In this document: piece by piece, positions 1 to 8,043 of the stretch | Numbering within the stretch: the stretch's first letter is position 1 | Layout of the letters: the number at the start of each line of letters is the position of its first letter | Assembly (NCBI GenBank): GCA_018238155.1 | Contig: JABCTZ010000036.1 | Span: forward strand, 310,001-374,000 | Length of the DNA stretch: 64,000 nucleotides | Source: Candidatus Heimdallarchaeota archaeon | GTDB taxonomy: Archaea; Asgardarchaeota; Heimdallarchaeia; JABLTI01 | Direction: 5' to 3' | Notes under the pieces: generated by a model | What the model saw: only the letters and a program-made list of their open reading frames with translations | Database searches by the model: none | Told to the model about the DNA's origin: nothing | Made by a program: the position numbers and the translations under genes

Positions 1-1
1 C

Positions 2-877
2 AATTTTGTGTTTGATTTGAAAGAAAATAATTCCGAACGTATTTTACGAATAAGTCATCAAACAGAACGTACATTAGAACTCGTTCAAGCAGAGCTTGAT
101 TTCATTTTATATCTCGATTCCCAGAAAATACCTGTAGCAAAACCAATCCCTTCGAATAATGGAAAAAATGTGGAACAACTTCAAACTGAACATGGCACTT
201 TCAATGGAGTAGTTTTTGAGAAAATACCCGGAGATTACATTGATCTTGAAGATATGGAAGAATGGCAAATGAAGGATTGGGGGAAAATGATGGCAAGAAT
301 GCATAATCTTTCCCTTAGCTATACGGCTCATCCTGAGAGAAGAAGGCGATTCTTCAACGAAGATATTGATCATTGGAAGAAGTGGATACCAGAAACTGAA
401 ATTCGGTTCAAAACAAAGATAGATGAATTGAAGATTTGGGTTAAGAAGTTAGCAGAAAATGAAAATCAATTTGGATTGATCCATTATGATATGTCTTATG
501 ACAATTTTATTTGGAGTGGAAAAGAATTATCAATAATTGATTTCGATGATTCAGCATATTATCCATTCGAAGCAGATATTGCTTTTGCAATAGATGAAAT
601 CCAAACAATGAAAAATGGTACTGGCGAAAGAATATTTGATGCTTTTATTGAGGGATATTTATCCCAAAGAAAACTAAGAGATACTTGGAAACAAGAGATG
701 GAACAATTCTTTGTTCTAGAAAATTTTCTAAAATACGCAAGAATGAGACGAGCCTATAATAACGTACAATTTGAAAATCTTCTGCCTTGGAGTGAAGAAA
801 TGTATAAGCGACATATGGTATGGTTTACAAAAAAAGAAATTAAATTAGATGCTTTATTAACAAAAAAAAAAAATTGA
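2..877 (+). CDS. Aminoglycoside phosphotransferase (APH)-fold kinase, 5' end cut by window
   Basis: This is a small-molecule kinase of the APH / homoserine-kinase type II family. The Brenner-type catalytic loop HYDMSYDNF near residue 160 supplies the catalytic Asp and a metal-binding Asn. IIDFDDS about 20 residues later is the equivalent of the DFG motif. The reading frame is open to the first bases of the window and reads NFVFDLKENNSERILRIS, which matches the first beta strands of the fold (ENxVY...LR), so the GTG at position 8 is probably internal and the true start lies outside. The substrate cannot be told from sequence; APH-fold kinases act on aminoglycosides, choline, homoserine or sugars. 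The next gene converges on it after 19 bases. Confidence 0.75.
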   Translation, partial: NFVFDLKENNSERILRISHQTERTLELVQAELDFILYLDSQKIPVAKPIPSNNGKNVEQLQTEHGTFNGVVFEKIPGDYIDLEDMEEWQMKDWGKMMARMHNLSLSYTAHPERRRRFFNEDIDHWKKWIPETEIRFKTKIDELKIWVKKLAENENQFGLIHYDMSYDNFIWSGKELSIIDFDDSAYYPFEADIAFAIDEIQTMKNGTGERIFDAFIEGYLSQRKLRDTWKQEMEQFFVLENFLKYARMRRAYNNVQFENLLPWSEEMYKRHMVWFTKKEIKLDALLTKKKN

Positions 878-896
878 GCGCTGTTTCTGAAAGAAG

Positions 897-1694
897 CTAC
901 TTCCCTACAACAGCTTTTTTTGCTTTCTCTTTCTTTTTGCTTGTTCTCTTTTTATCTTTGTTCTCCTTTTTATGTAATAATTCTGGCGCTAAATTCAATA
1001 GTATTTCATTGTGTAATTTGTAAACAGAAGAATACAACTCCAGTAAAGATCCATTCAAAGCTAATACAAGATATGCAAAAGTAAAAATTAGTACAATGTT
1101 AAATGTATCTCCTCCACCATACATTATTGAATTCATAAACACTTCAACCCAGCCGATAATAAAACCGAATAGAGCAATTATTGGTAATGAAATTAATGGT
1201 GTCAATAGAAGCTTAGTTGGATACCCATCCTTGCTTATTTTATTGAATGCTAAACTTATAAAAATAAGCCCTATTGAAATAAACACAAAACACGTCAAAT
1301 CCTTGGCAATCAAAGTGCTGAAATAAAACTCGCTACCAACTATAAAGATTAGTGATATAACTGTAGTGAGAATATAATAACCAATATAGATGCCTATGAA
1401 AATATGGGCAAATCTTAAAGGCGATTTTTTTCTTCTATCAATTTTATCTCGAAGCTCATCAATTCCAAAAAATAACATAAATAACGCAGGAATATTGATG
1501 AATAAACAGATTAATTCAATAAACCAAATAGCTACTCCTGCTCCTTCATAACCAACTAATAAAAGGAGTGTTAATACAGTTGAAATTAGCTGTATACTTG
1601 TGGTTATCATTAGCATTTGAACGCTTAATTTAGTCTGTTGAATCCTCTTCACGAATTTCATATTATCGTTATCAAAATTATAACTTGTTGCCAT
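897..1694 (-). CDS. Multi-pass membrane protein with Lys-rich C-terminus
   Basis: I do not recognise a family. The protein has about six hydrophobic segments separated by short charged loops, and it ends in a strongly basic cytoplasmic-type tail (KKENKDKKRTSKKKEKAKK). An ATG 45 bases further upstream exists, but the start reading MATSYNFDN is preferred because the extra residues are hydrophobic and oddly Cys/Trp-bearing. It is divergent from the acyltransferase gene; the 240 bases between them contain a 10-bp inverted repeat and a TATA-like stretch. The basic tail could bind lipid head groups or nucleic acid, which is speculation. Confidence 0.6.
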   Translation of the reverse strand: MATSYNFDNDNMKFVKRIQQTKLSVQMLMITTSIQLISTVLTLLLLVGYEGAGVAIWFIELICLFINIPALFMLFFGIDELRDKIDRRKKSPLRFAHIFIGIYIGYYILTTVISLIFIVGSEFYFSTLIAKDLTCFVFISIGLIFISLAFNKISKDGYPTKLLLTPLISLPIIALFGFIIGWVEVFMNSIMYGGGDTFNIVLIFTFAYLVLALNGSLLELYSSVYKLHNEILLNLAPELLHKKENKDKKRTSKKKEKAKKAVVGK

Positions 1695-1751
1695 GAAATG
1701 TTCCCAACAATATATTAAAATGATTACATATTTATACATATCTTAATCTTA

Positions 1752-1801
1752 GATTGAGATATTGATTAGAATATAATAGAAAGAAGTATCTTATCTCAAT
1801 C
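1752..1801. promoter_or_regulatory. 10-bp inverted repeat in divergent promoter region
   Basis: GATTGAGATA (1752-1761) is repeated in inverted orientation as TATCTCAATC (1792-1801), separated by 30 AT-rich bases. It lies between the divergent starts at 1694 and 1936. A TATA-like ACTATAAATC follows near 1851-1860 for the rightward gene. It could be an operator for either gene. Confidence 0.35.
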
Positions 1802-1935
1802 CTGAGATGCAATTTGTATAGAAAAAAACTTATTCTAGAAAATAACAAATACTATAAATCTGAAACAAATACTGCTATAAAGTGTTATTAGAAGATAAGC
1901 AAAGAAGACGTAGATAAAAAAAGAAGGTTAAAAAA

Positions 1936-2769
1936 GTGGCAAAAAAAGACTCATTTACTGTTGAACCTTTTCCTCGGTTTCGTGAGATAGTCATTGAATC
2001 GGTAAAAGCTGGGAAAAAGATGAATCATGTTACCGGAATGCCTATTTATGATGTGACAAAGGCTCGAGAGCTTATGCAAAAATATAAAGAAAAAAATAAG
2101 GAATCAGTGTCTTTTACAGCATTCATAATACATTGTCTGGGAAAAGCAGTAAGTGAATACAAACAAATACATGGGATACGAAAAGGTAGACGAAAAGTGA
2201 TTATTTTTGATGATATCAATATTCGGTTGAACATCGAAAAAGAAATAGATGGGAAAAAAACAGCGGTAATACATATTATTCGTAAAGCCAATAAGAAAAG
2301 TTTACGAGAAATACATGATGAAATCCGAAGAGCTCAAGGAGCAAAGGGTTACGCAAAAAAGGAAGTAGTCTCCCAAAAACAAAAAAAATCTCGCAAAGGT
2401 CAAAATAAGCTAATCTCTCTACCCAAATTTCTCAGAAGAATTGTTTGGTGGAAATTAAAACATGACCCATTCTTTATTCAGAAAAATTTAGGTACTGTCA
2501 GTGTAACCACTTTAGGAACGATGTTTAAGAAAGGTAGAGGTGGATATGCTATTACAGTTAGTCCACAGACATTGAGTATAGTAATAGGTGCAATAGAAGA
2601 AAGACCTGGAGTTGTAAATAAAAAAATCGAAATCAGAGAATACCTTTACTTAACTGTGTTGCTTAATCATGATGTAGTTGATGGAGCTGTAGCTGCAAGG
2701 TTTCTTGCTAGATTGGGTGATTTAATAGAAGAAGGATATGGATTATCTACTATCGAAGTTAAAAAATGA
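1936..2769 (+). CDS. Stand-alone 2-oxoacid dehydrogenase E2-type acyltransferase domain
   Basis: This 277-aa protein has the chloramphenicol-acetyltransferase-like catalytic fold of dihydrolipoamide acyltransferases (E2). The C-terminal active-site motif NHDVVDGAVAARFL retains the catalytic His and the DG pair of the family consensus DHRxxDGA. There is no lipoyl domain and no peripheral-subunit-binding domain, so it cannot carry lipoate itself. A basic insert around residues 138-155 (KKEVVSQKQKKSRKGQNK) is unusual. Stand-alone E2-like proteins of this length occur in many prokaryotes and their substrate is unknown. No E1 or E3 gene is nearby. The start is GTG after AAGGTTA. A strong hairpin follows the stop codon. 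Confidence 0.75.
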   Translation: MAKKDSFTVEPFPRFREIVIESVKAGKKMNHVTGMPIYDVTKARELMQKYKEKNKESVSFTAFIIHCLGKAVSEYKQIHGIRKGRRKVIIFDDINIRLNIEKEIDGKKTAVIHIIRKANKKSLREIHDEIRRAQGAKGYAKKEVVSQKQKKSRKGQNKLISLPKFLRRIVWWKLKHDPFFIQKNLGTVSVTTLGTMFKKGRGGYAITVSPQTLSIVIGAIEERPGVVNKKIEIREYLYLTVLLNHDVVDGAVAARFLARLGDLIEEGYGLSTIEVKK

Positions 2770-2770
2770 A

Positions 2771-2814
2771 AAGCGATATGGGAAATTCCCATACATATTT
2801 CTTTTTAATCGCTT
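2771..2814 (+). terminator. Nested hairpin terminator after acyltransferase gene
   Basis: An inner perfect stem TATGGGAA/TTCCCATA (2777-2784 with 2786-2793) is enclosed by an outer pair AAGCGAT/ATCGCTT (2771-2777 with about 2807-2814), with a pyrimidine-rich stretch between. It begins two bases after the stop codon at 2769, as expected for a 3' end structure. Confidence 0.55.
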
Positions 2815-2872
2815 ATATCACGATGAGATTGCTCTGTTTGTGGTAGAAGTATCTGATTTTCAACTAAGAAGA

Positions 2873-3667
2873 TTATTTGATTCTATTAAGAAATCCTAAA
2901 ATCACTTCATAGAAGATAGTTGGATTCTGATTCATCATTGCATGCCCTGCATTTGGAATATAACTAATAGGAAATTTCTTTGCCAATTTTTGTTCTGAAC
3001 TAAATTTCCCTTTATTATTTCCACCAAACATCACCAAAGTGGGTAAATCCAAATTTATAAGACGTTCAAATAAACGTCCACTTCTAGATTCTTTAACAAG
3101 ATCTAATGATGACTTATAGCTTGAAATTGGTCCTGCTTTTGCAAAAGATTTTGCATAGAGAAGATCGTAACCTTCTGCCATCTCTTCTAAACTATTTAGA
3201 ACAGTTGCAAAGCCAATGTGTTTCCATTCAGCTAAAGTATACTGTTCAATTATAGATAGAGAGAAGAAACAATCATTTTCATCCAAATTTCCTTCTGCAT
3301 AGATAATTCCTTTAATTTTGCTACCAAATATTTCTGCAAGAAAAACTCCTATAGGTCCACCCATTGAATGACACACGAGTATATAATCATCTGCTAATTC
3401 TAGTTTTCCAATTAGTTTTTGCAGTACCTTTGCTTGTGTATGCATTGAATATGTAAAAGTGGTTGGTGTTGTAGAGTCATAATGCCCAACTAAATCTACT
3501 GCAAGTAAACCATATTCTTTCAAGAGGTGATTGCTAAATGTTTCCAAAAAATCATTTTTGCTACTACCAAGTCCGTGGATAAAAATTAACGTTAAACCAT
3601 TGTTTGATTTACGATAATAATAACTCATCTGAATTCTAGAATCGATGTGCATTGTCAAGGATTGCAT
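2873..3667 (-). CDS. Alpha/beta hydrolase
   Basis: This is a serine hydrolase of the alpha/beta fold. The oxyanion-hole motif FIHGLGSS is near the N-terminus, the nucleophile elbow is CHSMGG, and the catalytic His lies in NAGHAMMNQNP close to the C-terminus. No signal peptide is seen, so it is cytoplasmic. The start MQSLTM is chosen because AGGTGAT (complement of 3671-3677) sits just upstream; an ATG 10 codons earlier (3697) is possible. It lies immediately downstream of the GNAT gene on the same strand and is probably co-transcribed with it. The substrate (ester, lactone or acyl-CoA) cannot be predicted. Confidence 0.75.
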   Translation of the reverse strand: MQSLTMHIDSRIQMSYYYRKSNNGLTLIFIHGLGSSKNDFLETFSNHLLKEYGLLAVDLVGHYDSTTPTTFTYSMHTQAKVLQKLIGKLELADDYILVCHSMGGPIGVFLAEIFGSKIKGIIYAEGNLDENDCFFSLSIIEQYTLAEWKHIGFATVLNSLEEMAEGYDLLYAKSFAKAGPISSYKSSLDLVKESRSGRLFERLINLDLPTLVMFGGNNKGKFSSEQKLAKKFPISYIPNAGHAMMNQNPTIFYEVILGFLNRIK

Positions 3668-3706
3668 ATTATCACCTGTGTGTATTTCAAGAATCATTTT
3701 CTTCTC

Positions 3707-4642
3707 TTACTGGTTTGATTTAACAATTGTCAAATAGTTTGTTGTTGTTTTAAAGTCTAATTTTTTATAAAGTTTGTAAGCGGTAGTATTTTCCAAAGTT
3801 ACTGCTAAACCGATTTTTTTGTACCCTTTTTTAGTACACTCTGCAATTACTTTATTCGTAAGAGCCTTTCCTAATCCTTTGCGTTGATGATATGGAGATA
3901 CTGAAATTTCCGCAATGAAAGCAATCTCAGAGCTGGGTGAAATTATGAAGCTTAAACCAATAAGTCTGTTCTCAAAAATTATTTGAGGATTAATATTAAT
4001 ATCTAAATCTGTAAAATCATTTGAAATTTTACTAAAAATCTCCTTACTTTTTTCCGGTTCCAACATTTCCGGATAAATATATGTGTCTGAATGTTCTTTA
4101 GGATTTGCTTCTTTCATCAGTTGAAAAATTTCATCAATTCTTTCCATAGAAAATGGTTCAAAGGAATAGTTTTCCGGGAGTACAATAGGTAAAGATTGTT
4201 TTTTATGCAAATCTCGCATCATCTGAACTCTAGGGTAAACTCTAAAACCATCATTCTTCAAGGAATTTTCTAGAGATGATTCGAAATTTGCCGGCAAAGT
4301 TATTGTTTGTCTAAAATGTTTGAAACCCATTTCAAAAATTTTGTTTGTAAAAGTAGAAATCAATTTGTAGCCACAGTTTTCTAAATCGAATCCATCTCGA
4401 ATATAAAACCCTGTTGTTTCAACAATTTCTCTTTCGATATTACCAGCTAAAAACCCAATAGGATTACTATTGTGAAATGCAATAAAGATTATTCTCTTTT
4501 TCTCTTTGATTTTTTCAATTAAATCAGAAATGAGTTGCTCTATTTTTTTTTCATTTATCAACTTGAATGTTCTTTCAAGATATTCAGTAAATAAATCCAA
4601 AATATCGTTAATAGTTTCTCTTTGTTCAATAATTACCGTCAT
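3707..4642 (-). CDS. Tandem GNAT-family N-acetyltransferase
   Basis: The C-terminal half is a clear GNAT domain: the strand EISVSPYH is followed by the acetyl-CoA pyrophosphate loop QRKGLGKAL and then LENTTAYKLYKKLDF, motif B of the family. The N-terminal half (IIFIAFHNSNPIGFLAG) looks like a second, degenerate GNAT domain, giving 311 residues, about twice the length of a single domain. Double GNATs occur among antibiotic and protein acetyltransferases and mycothiol synthase-like enzymes. The substrate is unknown. It precedes an alpha/beta hydrolase on the same strand with a gap of tens of bases. Confidence 0.75.
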   Translation of the reverse strand: MTVIIEQRETINDILDLFTEYLERTFKLINEKKIEQLISDLIEKIKEKKRIIFIAFHNSNPIGFLAGNIEREIVETTGFYIRDGFDLENCGYKLISTFTNKIFEMGFKHFRQTITLPANFESSLENSLKNDGFRVYPRVQMMRDLHKKQSLPIVLPENYSFEPFSMERIDEIFQLMKEANPKEHSDTYIYPEMLEPEKSKEIFSKISNDFTDLDININPQIIFENRLIGLSFIISPSSEIAFIAEISVSPYHQRKGLGKALTNKVIAECTKKGYKKIGLAVTLENTTAYKLYKKLDFKTTTNYLTIVKSNQ

Positions 4643-4790
4643 TTTTCAATCGAAATGGGGAAACGGTAGTATATTCTTAAAATTATTGGCAAGATAGGTA
4701 AAACTGGGGGGAATTCTTATTTTCAATAAAATCAAATATGAGTTTGTTTTATTTTAATAAATAAGTCAAATTTAACTGGAGAAAAATAAA

Positions 4791-5681
4791 ATGAACAAAG
4801 TGGGACTCATCGCTGATTCATCCTGTGATTTACCATTAGAAATCATTGGACAATATGATATTGATATTGTACCTGTTTCAATGTATTTTCCTAAAGAAAC
4901 AAGGACGCAATATATTGATATTACAACAGAAGAATTCTTTGAAAAATTAGTAGACGAAGATTTACATTGTACCACTGGTGTACCTCCTCCAAAAAGATAC
5001 ATAACAGCAATAAATTCTGCTTTAAGTAAAAATGAACAAATAATTATGTTACATCTTTCAAAGGATTTGAGCGGAATCTGGTCTAGTGGAGTTGTTCATG
5101 CAAAAAACATTGCTCCTGAAAGAATAACTGTTGTAGATGTAAGAACAACAACCAATGCATTTGGGTTAGTTGTGCTAAAAGTGGCAAGATTGATCAAAGC
5201 AGGTTTTTCTAAAGAAAAAATTTTGCTTATTCTAAATAAAGAGATTATTCCTAATATTCAGTTAAGCGCTTTTGTTGGGACATTAAAATATTTAAAACGT
5301 TCAGGAAGAATTGCAAGCCTTCAACACATTCTCGGTGAAATTTTCAAATTTAAACCTTTAATAATAATTGAGGATGGTAAACTGGAGTCACCAACAAAAG
5401 TTCGAGGAGAAAAAGCTTCTTTTAAATTTTTGGAAAAATTGGGTCGAAAATTAACTCAAGTGTTGCCAGATAATGAAACGTTAGTTGTAATCCATTCTCG
5501 AAACATCTCGAGAGCAAAAGAATTAACAAATATATTGCGGACTTTGAACAAGAAAAGAATTGAAATTTTAACATGGGAAATCGGTCCAGCAATAGGAGTA
5601 CATGTTGGACCTGGTGCATTAGGATTAACTTGGGTGGGAAAACCTACAAATGAATTATTAGAAAAAAGAACAAAAAAGTAA
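4791..5681 (+). CDS. DegV family fatty-acid-binding protein
   Basis: DegV/FakB proteins bind a fatty acid and, in bacteria, present it to a kinase (FakA). Family marks are visible: IADSSCDLP at the N-terminus, the loop TTGVPPPKRY (family TSxPS), LKYLKRSGRI in the middle, and the C-terminal GPAIGVHVGPGALGL. The length of 296 residues is close to the family norm of about 280. The start ATG follows CTGGAG. No FakA-like kinase is in the window, so the archaeal role (lipid carrier or sensor) is inferred only. Confidence 0.88.
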   Translation: MNKVGLIADSSCDLPLEIIGQYDIDIVPVSMYFPKETRTQYIDITTEEFFEKLVDEDLHCTTGVPPPKRYITAINSALSKNEQIIMLHLSKDLSGIWSSGVVHAKNIAPERITVVDVRTTTNAFGLVVLKVARLIKAGFSKEKILLILNKEIIPNIQLSAFVGTLKYLKRSGRIASLQHILGEIFKFKPLIIIEDGKLESPTKVRGEKASFKFLEKLGRKLTQVLPDNETLVVIHSRNISRAKELTNILRTLNKKRIEILTWEIGPAIGVHVGPGALGLTWVGKPTNELLEKRTKK

Positions 5682-5731
5682 AAACCTAAAAGAAGTGAAG
5701 AATAGAATAAGAAAATTGGAATTCGTCCTGA

Positions 5732-6709
5732 TTAGATCGTTGATTTGATATATCGCTGAATTTCCTTTATTACATTTTGTTTCTCAGGTCCAAAAAGAAT
5801 CGTGTGATGGCTATCTGGAGCAAAAAAATCTTCTTTGATTTTACTATTCACTTGGTTGCGGATTTTTTCTGCATTGTATAAAGGAACACGGGCATCTTTA
5901 CCTGCAGTAATAGTTAGTATAGGTGCAGTTACTTTATGAATTTCCTCTCGAGCAATTTCCATTAATTCAAGAAGATTTTCAACTGCTTTGAGTGAAGAAA
6001 TGCGATAATTGAGCATTTTGTGTTTTTCCATCAAAGCAACTTCCTCTTTTCTTCGGGGAAAATATTTCAGTAAATCAGCAATTAAAAAAATATAATCTTG
6101 CATGAAATATTCAACTTTCACAGGAGCACACATAGTAACAATTGCATCAACAGGTTCGTTTGCAGCTAAAAGAAGTGACAAAGTTGCTCCCATCGAGTGA
6201 CCTACTAGAATAATCTTTGAACAAACCCGTTTCAGAAGATCATATCCCTCTTTAAATGACTTGTACCAATCTATCATATCAGTTTGTGCAAGATCTCCCG
6301 GGCTTGTTCCGTGACCTGCTAATAGCACTGCAAAGGTTGTGTATCCATTTTCTTTATTTAGGATCTGACCTAATTCTTCCATTTCTTGTGCAGTTGAACT
6401 AAAACCATGAGAAAGTAAAACACCAATTTCATTTCCTTGATTAAAAAATGGCCCTGCATTGTCACGCACACTACGTTCAACTTTGCTTGGGGCAAGATTA
6501 TCAATTACTGCAAATATAGATTGCATAGATGATGATGACGAAAAAGAGGAACTAGCATCTTTTCTTAAGAAATTGATAGTGAACGAATTAAACCAAGAAA
6601 ACATTTCTTTGTACGGAGATAGTACTTGCAAAGCGATTTCTCGATAGGAGATGTTTTTCTTCTTTTCTTTTGTTCCTTTAGTTTCTGCTAAAGATTGTTT
6701 TGAACTCAT
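5732..6709 (-). CDS. Alpha/beta hydrolase, carboxylesterase / monoacylglycerol lipase type
   Basis: The protein carries LLSHGFSST (oxyanion loop), nucleophile elbow GHSMG, an acid in GKDARVP and His in DSHHTI, in the order seen in Est30-like carboxylesterases and monoacylglycerol lipases. An N-terminal extension of about 85 residues, rich in Ser and Lys (for example SSSFSSSSSMQS), precedes the catalytic domain and is predicted to be disordered. No signal peptide is visible. It lies 26 bases downstream of a four-TM membrane protein gene on the same strand, probably one transcript. Confidence 0.8.
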   Translation of the reverse strand: MSSKQSLAETKGTKEKKKNISYREIALQVLSPYKEMFSWFNSFTINFLRKDASSSFSSSSSMQSIFAVIDNLAPSKVERSVRDNAGPFFNQGNEIGVLLSHGFSSTAQEMEELGQILNKENGYTTFAVLLAGHGTSPGDLAQTDMIDWYKSFKEGYDLLKRVCSKIILVGHSMGATLSLLLAANEPVDAIVTMCAPVKVEYFMQDYIFLIADLLKYFPRRKEEVALMEKHKMLNYRISSLKAVENLLELMEIAREEIHKVTAPILTITAGKDARVPLYNAEKIRNQVNSKIKEDFFAPDSHHTILFGPEKQNVIKEIQRYIKSTI

Positions 6710-6735
6710 TTAATTAACACCAACAAAAAAATAAG

Positions 6736-7287
6736 TCATTTTTCTTGATCCGATTGTTCATCCATTTCTTGCTGCTTCATTTCTTCGACAGCCTTTCTGA
6801 ATTTATCAATTGGTTTATCCTTCTTGCGACCAAATTTAGTGACAATGGGAATTAATACTCCAAAAGTTAGTAAAGCTGCGATTGGAATTGTTGCCCAATC
6901 TAATTTTAATAAACCATTATTTGATGGAAAAGCTAAATCAAGTGCTAACAGAAGAACACTTGTACCTACCATCAATATTGGTCCAATAATCCAAGCAATT
7001 TCAGGTCGTTTGAAGATAATGAAGCTAACAACATATGCAAAAATTAATCCTCCAATTGGCCACCAAGCCCAATCGATATATAAAAAGGAATTATTTGGTA
7101 AAGTTACTATATCAATTACCAGTAAGAAAATACAAATTAAGACAATATTTAGTGGAGTTACCCACCATTTAAATTTTGGAATTCTATCCCAAAGTGTTCT
7201 TCTTCTTGAAGAACCTTCAATTGTTTCTTCTTTGCTTTGAAAAGAATTTTCCTCAATCTTGGGAGCTTTTGTATTCTTGTTGTTCAC
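6736..7287 (-). CDS. Four-TM membrane protein with internal duplication
   Basis: I do not recognise the family. There are four hydrophobic segments arranged as two copies of a two-TM unit. DIVTLPNNSFLYIDWAWWPI is mirrored about 60 residues later by DLAFPSNNGLLKLDWATIPI, so the gene arose by tandem duplication. Both copies keep an NN(S/G) loop followed by a (I/L)DWA motif. Charged N- and C-terminal tails (residues 1-35 and 155-183) are likely cytoplasmic. The start is GTG with AAGGAAG upstream. It sits upstream of the carboxylesterase gene in the same direction. Confidence 0.6.
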   Translation of the reverse strand: MNNKNTKAPKIEENSFQSKEETIEGSSRRRTLWDRIPKFKWWVTPLNIVLICIFLLVIDIVTLPNNSFLYIDWAWWPIGGLIFAYVVSFIIFKRPEIAWIIGPILMVGTSVLLLALDLAFPSNNGLLKLDWATIPIAALLTFGVLIPIVTKFGRKKDKPIDKFRKAVEEMKQQEMDEQSDQEK

Positions 7288-7404
7288 AGTTGTTTCTTCC
7301 TTCTTGTGAAAAGTTTACCACTAGCTATTTATTTGTTTAGAAATAAAAGTCTAATTAATTGTTTCTGAATAAAGAAAAAAATTGCTAAACAAGTTAAAAA
7401 GAAA

Positions 7405-7776
7405 TTAAAATTCAATGATGTAACGACTAAATTTCAAAAACCACCCTTCGTCATTTAAAAGCTCTGAATGAAGTCCTTCGCTCAAAGTAACAATATTTGT
7501 TCCATCAACTGAAATTTCAATATCCTTTGTTGTTTCATAATTCTCTTCCAAGGCAAAGAGAAAATCATGAATAGCAGTATCAATTCCTGCAACAAAACTC
7601 TTACGGATTGTTTCTCTTTGTTCAGAAGAGAACTCCTTCAAATCTTTCTGTATTTTCTGTAACGCAGAAGGTTTCCAGTAACCTATCAATAGTTTGTCGA
7701 AGAAATCTATTGCACTATCTCTCAAATTGCTTACTAGAAATTCGCCAAATTTATCTAATATAACTTCAGAACTCAT
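7405..7776 (-). CDS. Hypothetical small soluble protein
   Basis: The family is not recognised. This is an acidic, mostly helical protein of about 123 residues without signal peptide or membrane segment. The start is ATG (MSSEVILD); an in-frame TTG three codons upstream is an alternative. It is the first gene of a minus-strand run toward the four-TM protein, but 117 bases separate them. Confidence 0.45.
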   Translation of the reverse strand: MSSEVILDKFGEFLVSNLRDSAIDFFDKLLIGYWKPSALQKIQKDLKEFSSEQRETIRKSFVAGIDTAIHDFLFALEENYETTKDIEISVDGTNIVTLSEGLHSELLNDEGWFLKFSRYIIEF

Positions 7777-8043
7777 TGTACTCAATTAAGAGTCATTTAT
7801 TGCCTATTTTAAATTCTTATTATCATTAAAATAGTACTCACATACTCTTAAGATAGGTAGTGATTGCTAGTCCTCCATAGTACATATTTGCTTTTATTGG
7901 TTGTTTTCTAGGTGTAATCATTAAATACAAAGCACAGAGTGGAGCAAATTTCAAAGTGCATCTTTTAGATTGGATTAAAAAGAGTCGTAAAATTCATTGA
8001 GGTTATCCGTGAGTTTTTTTTCCTGATTTTGTAAAATGGATTT

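Noticed and set aside
7838..7993. Open minus-strand frame of about 50 codons in the 7786-8043 gap (MITPRKQPIKANMYYGG...)
   Set aside because: Only 27 codons follow an ATG, there is no ribosome-binding site and no family resemblance; retained only as a curiosity.
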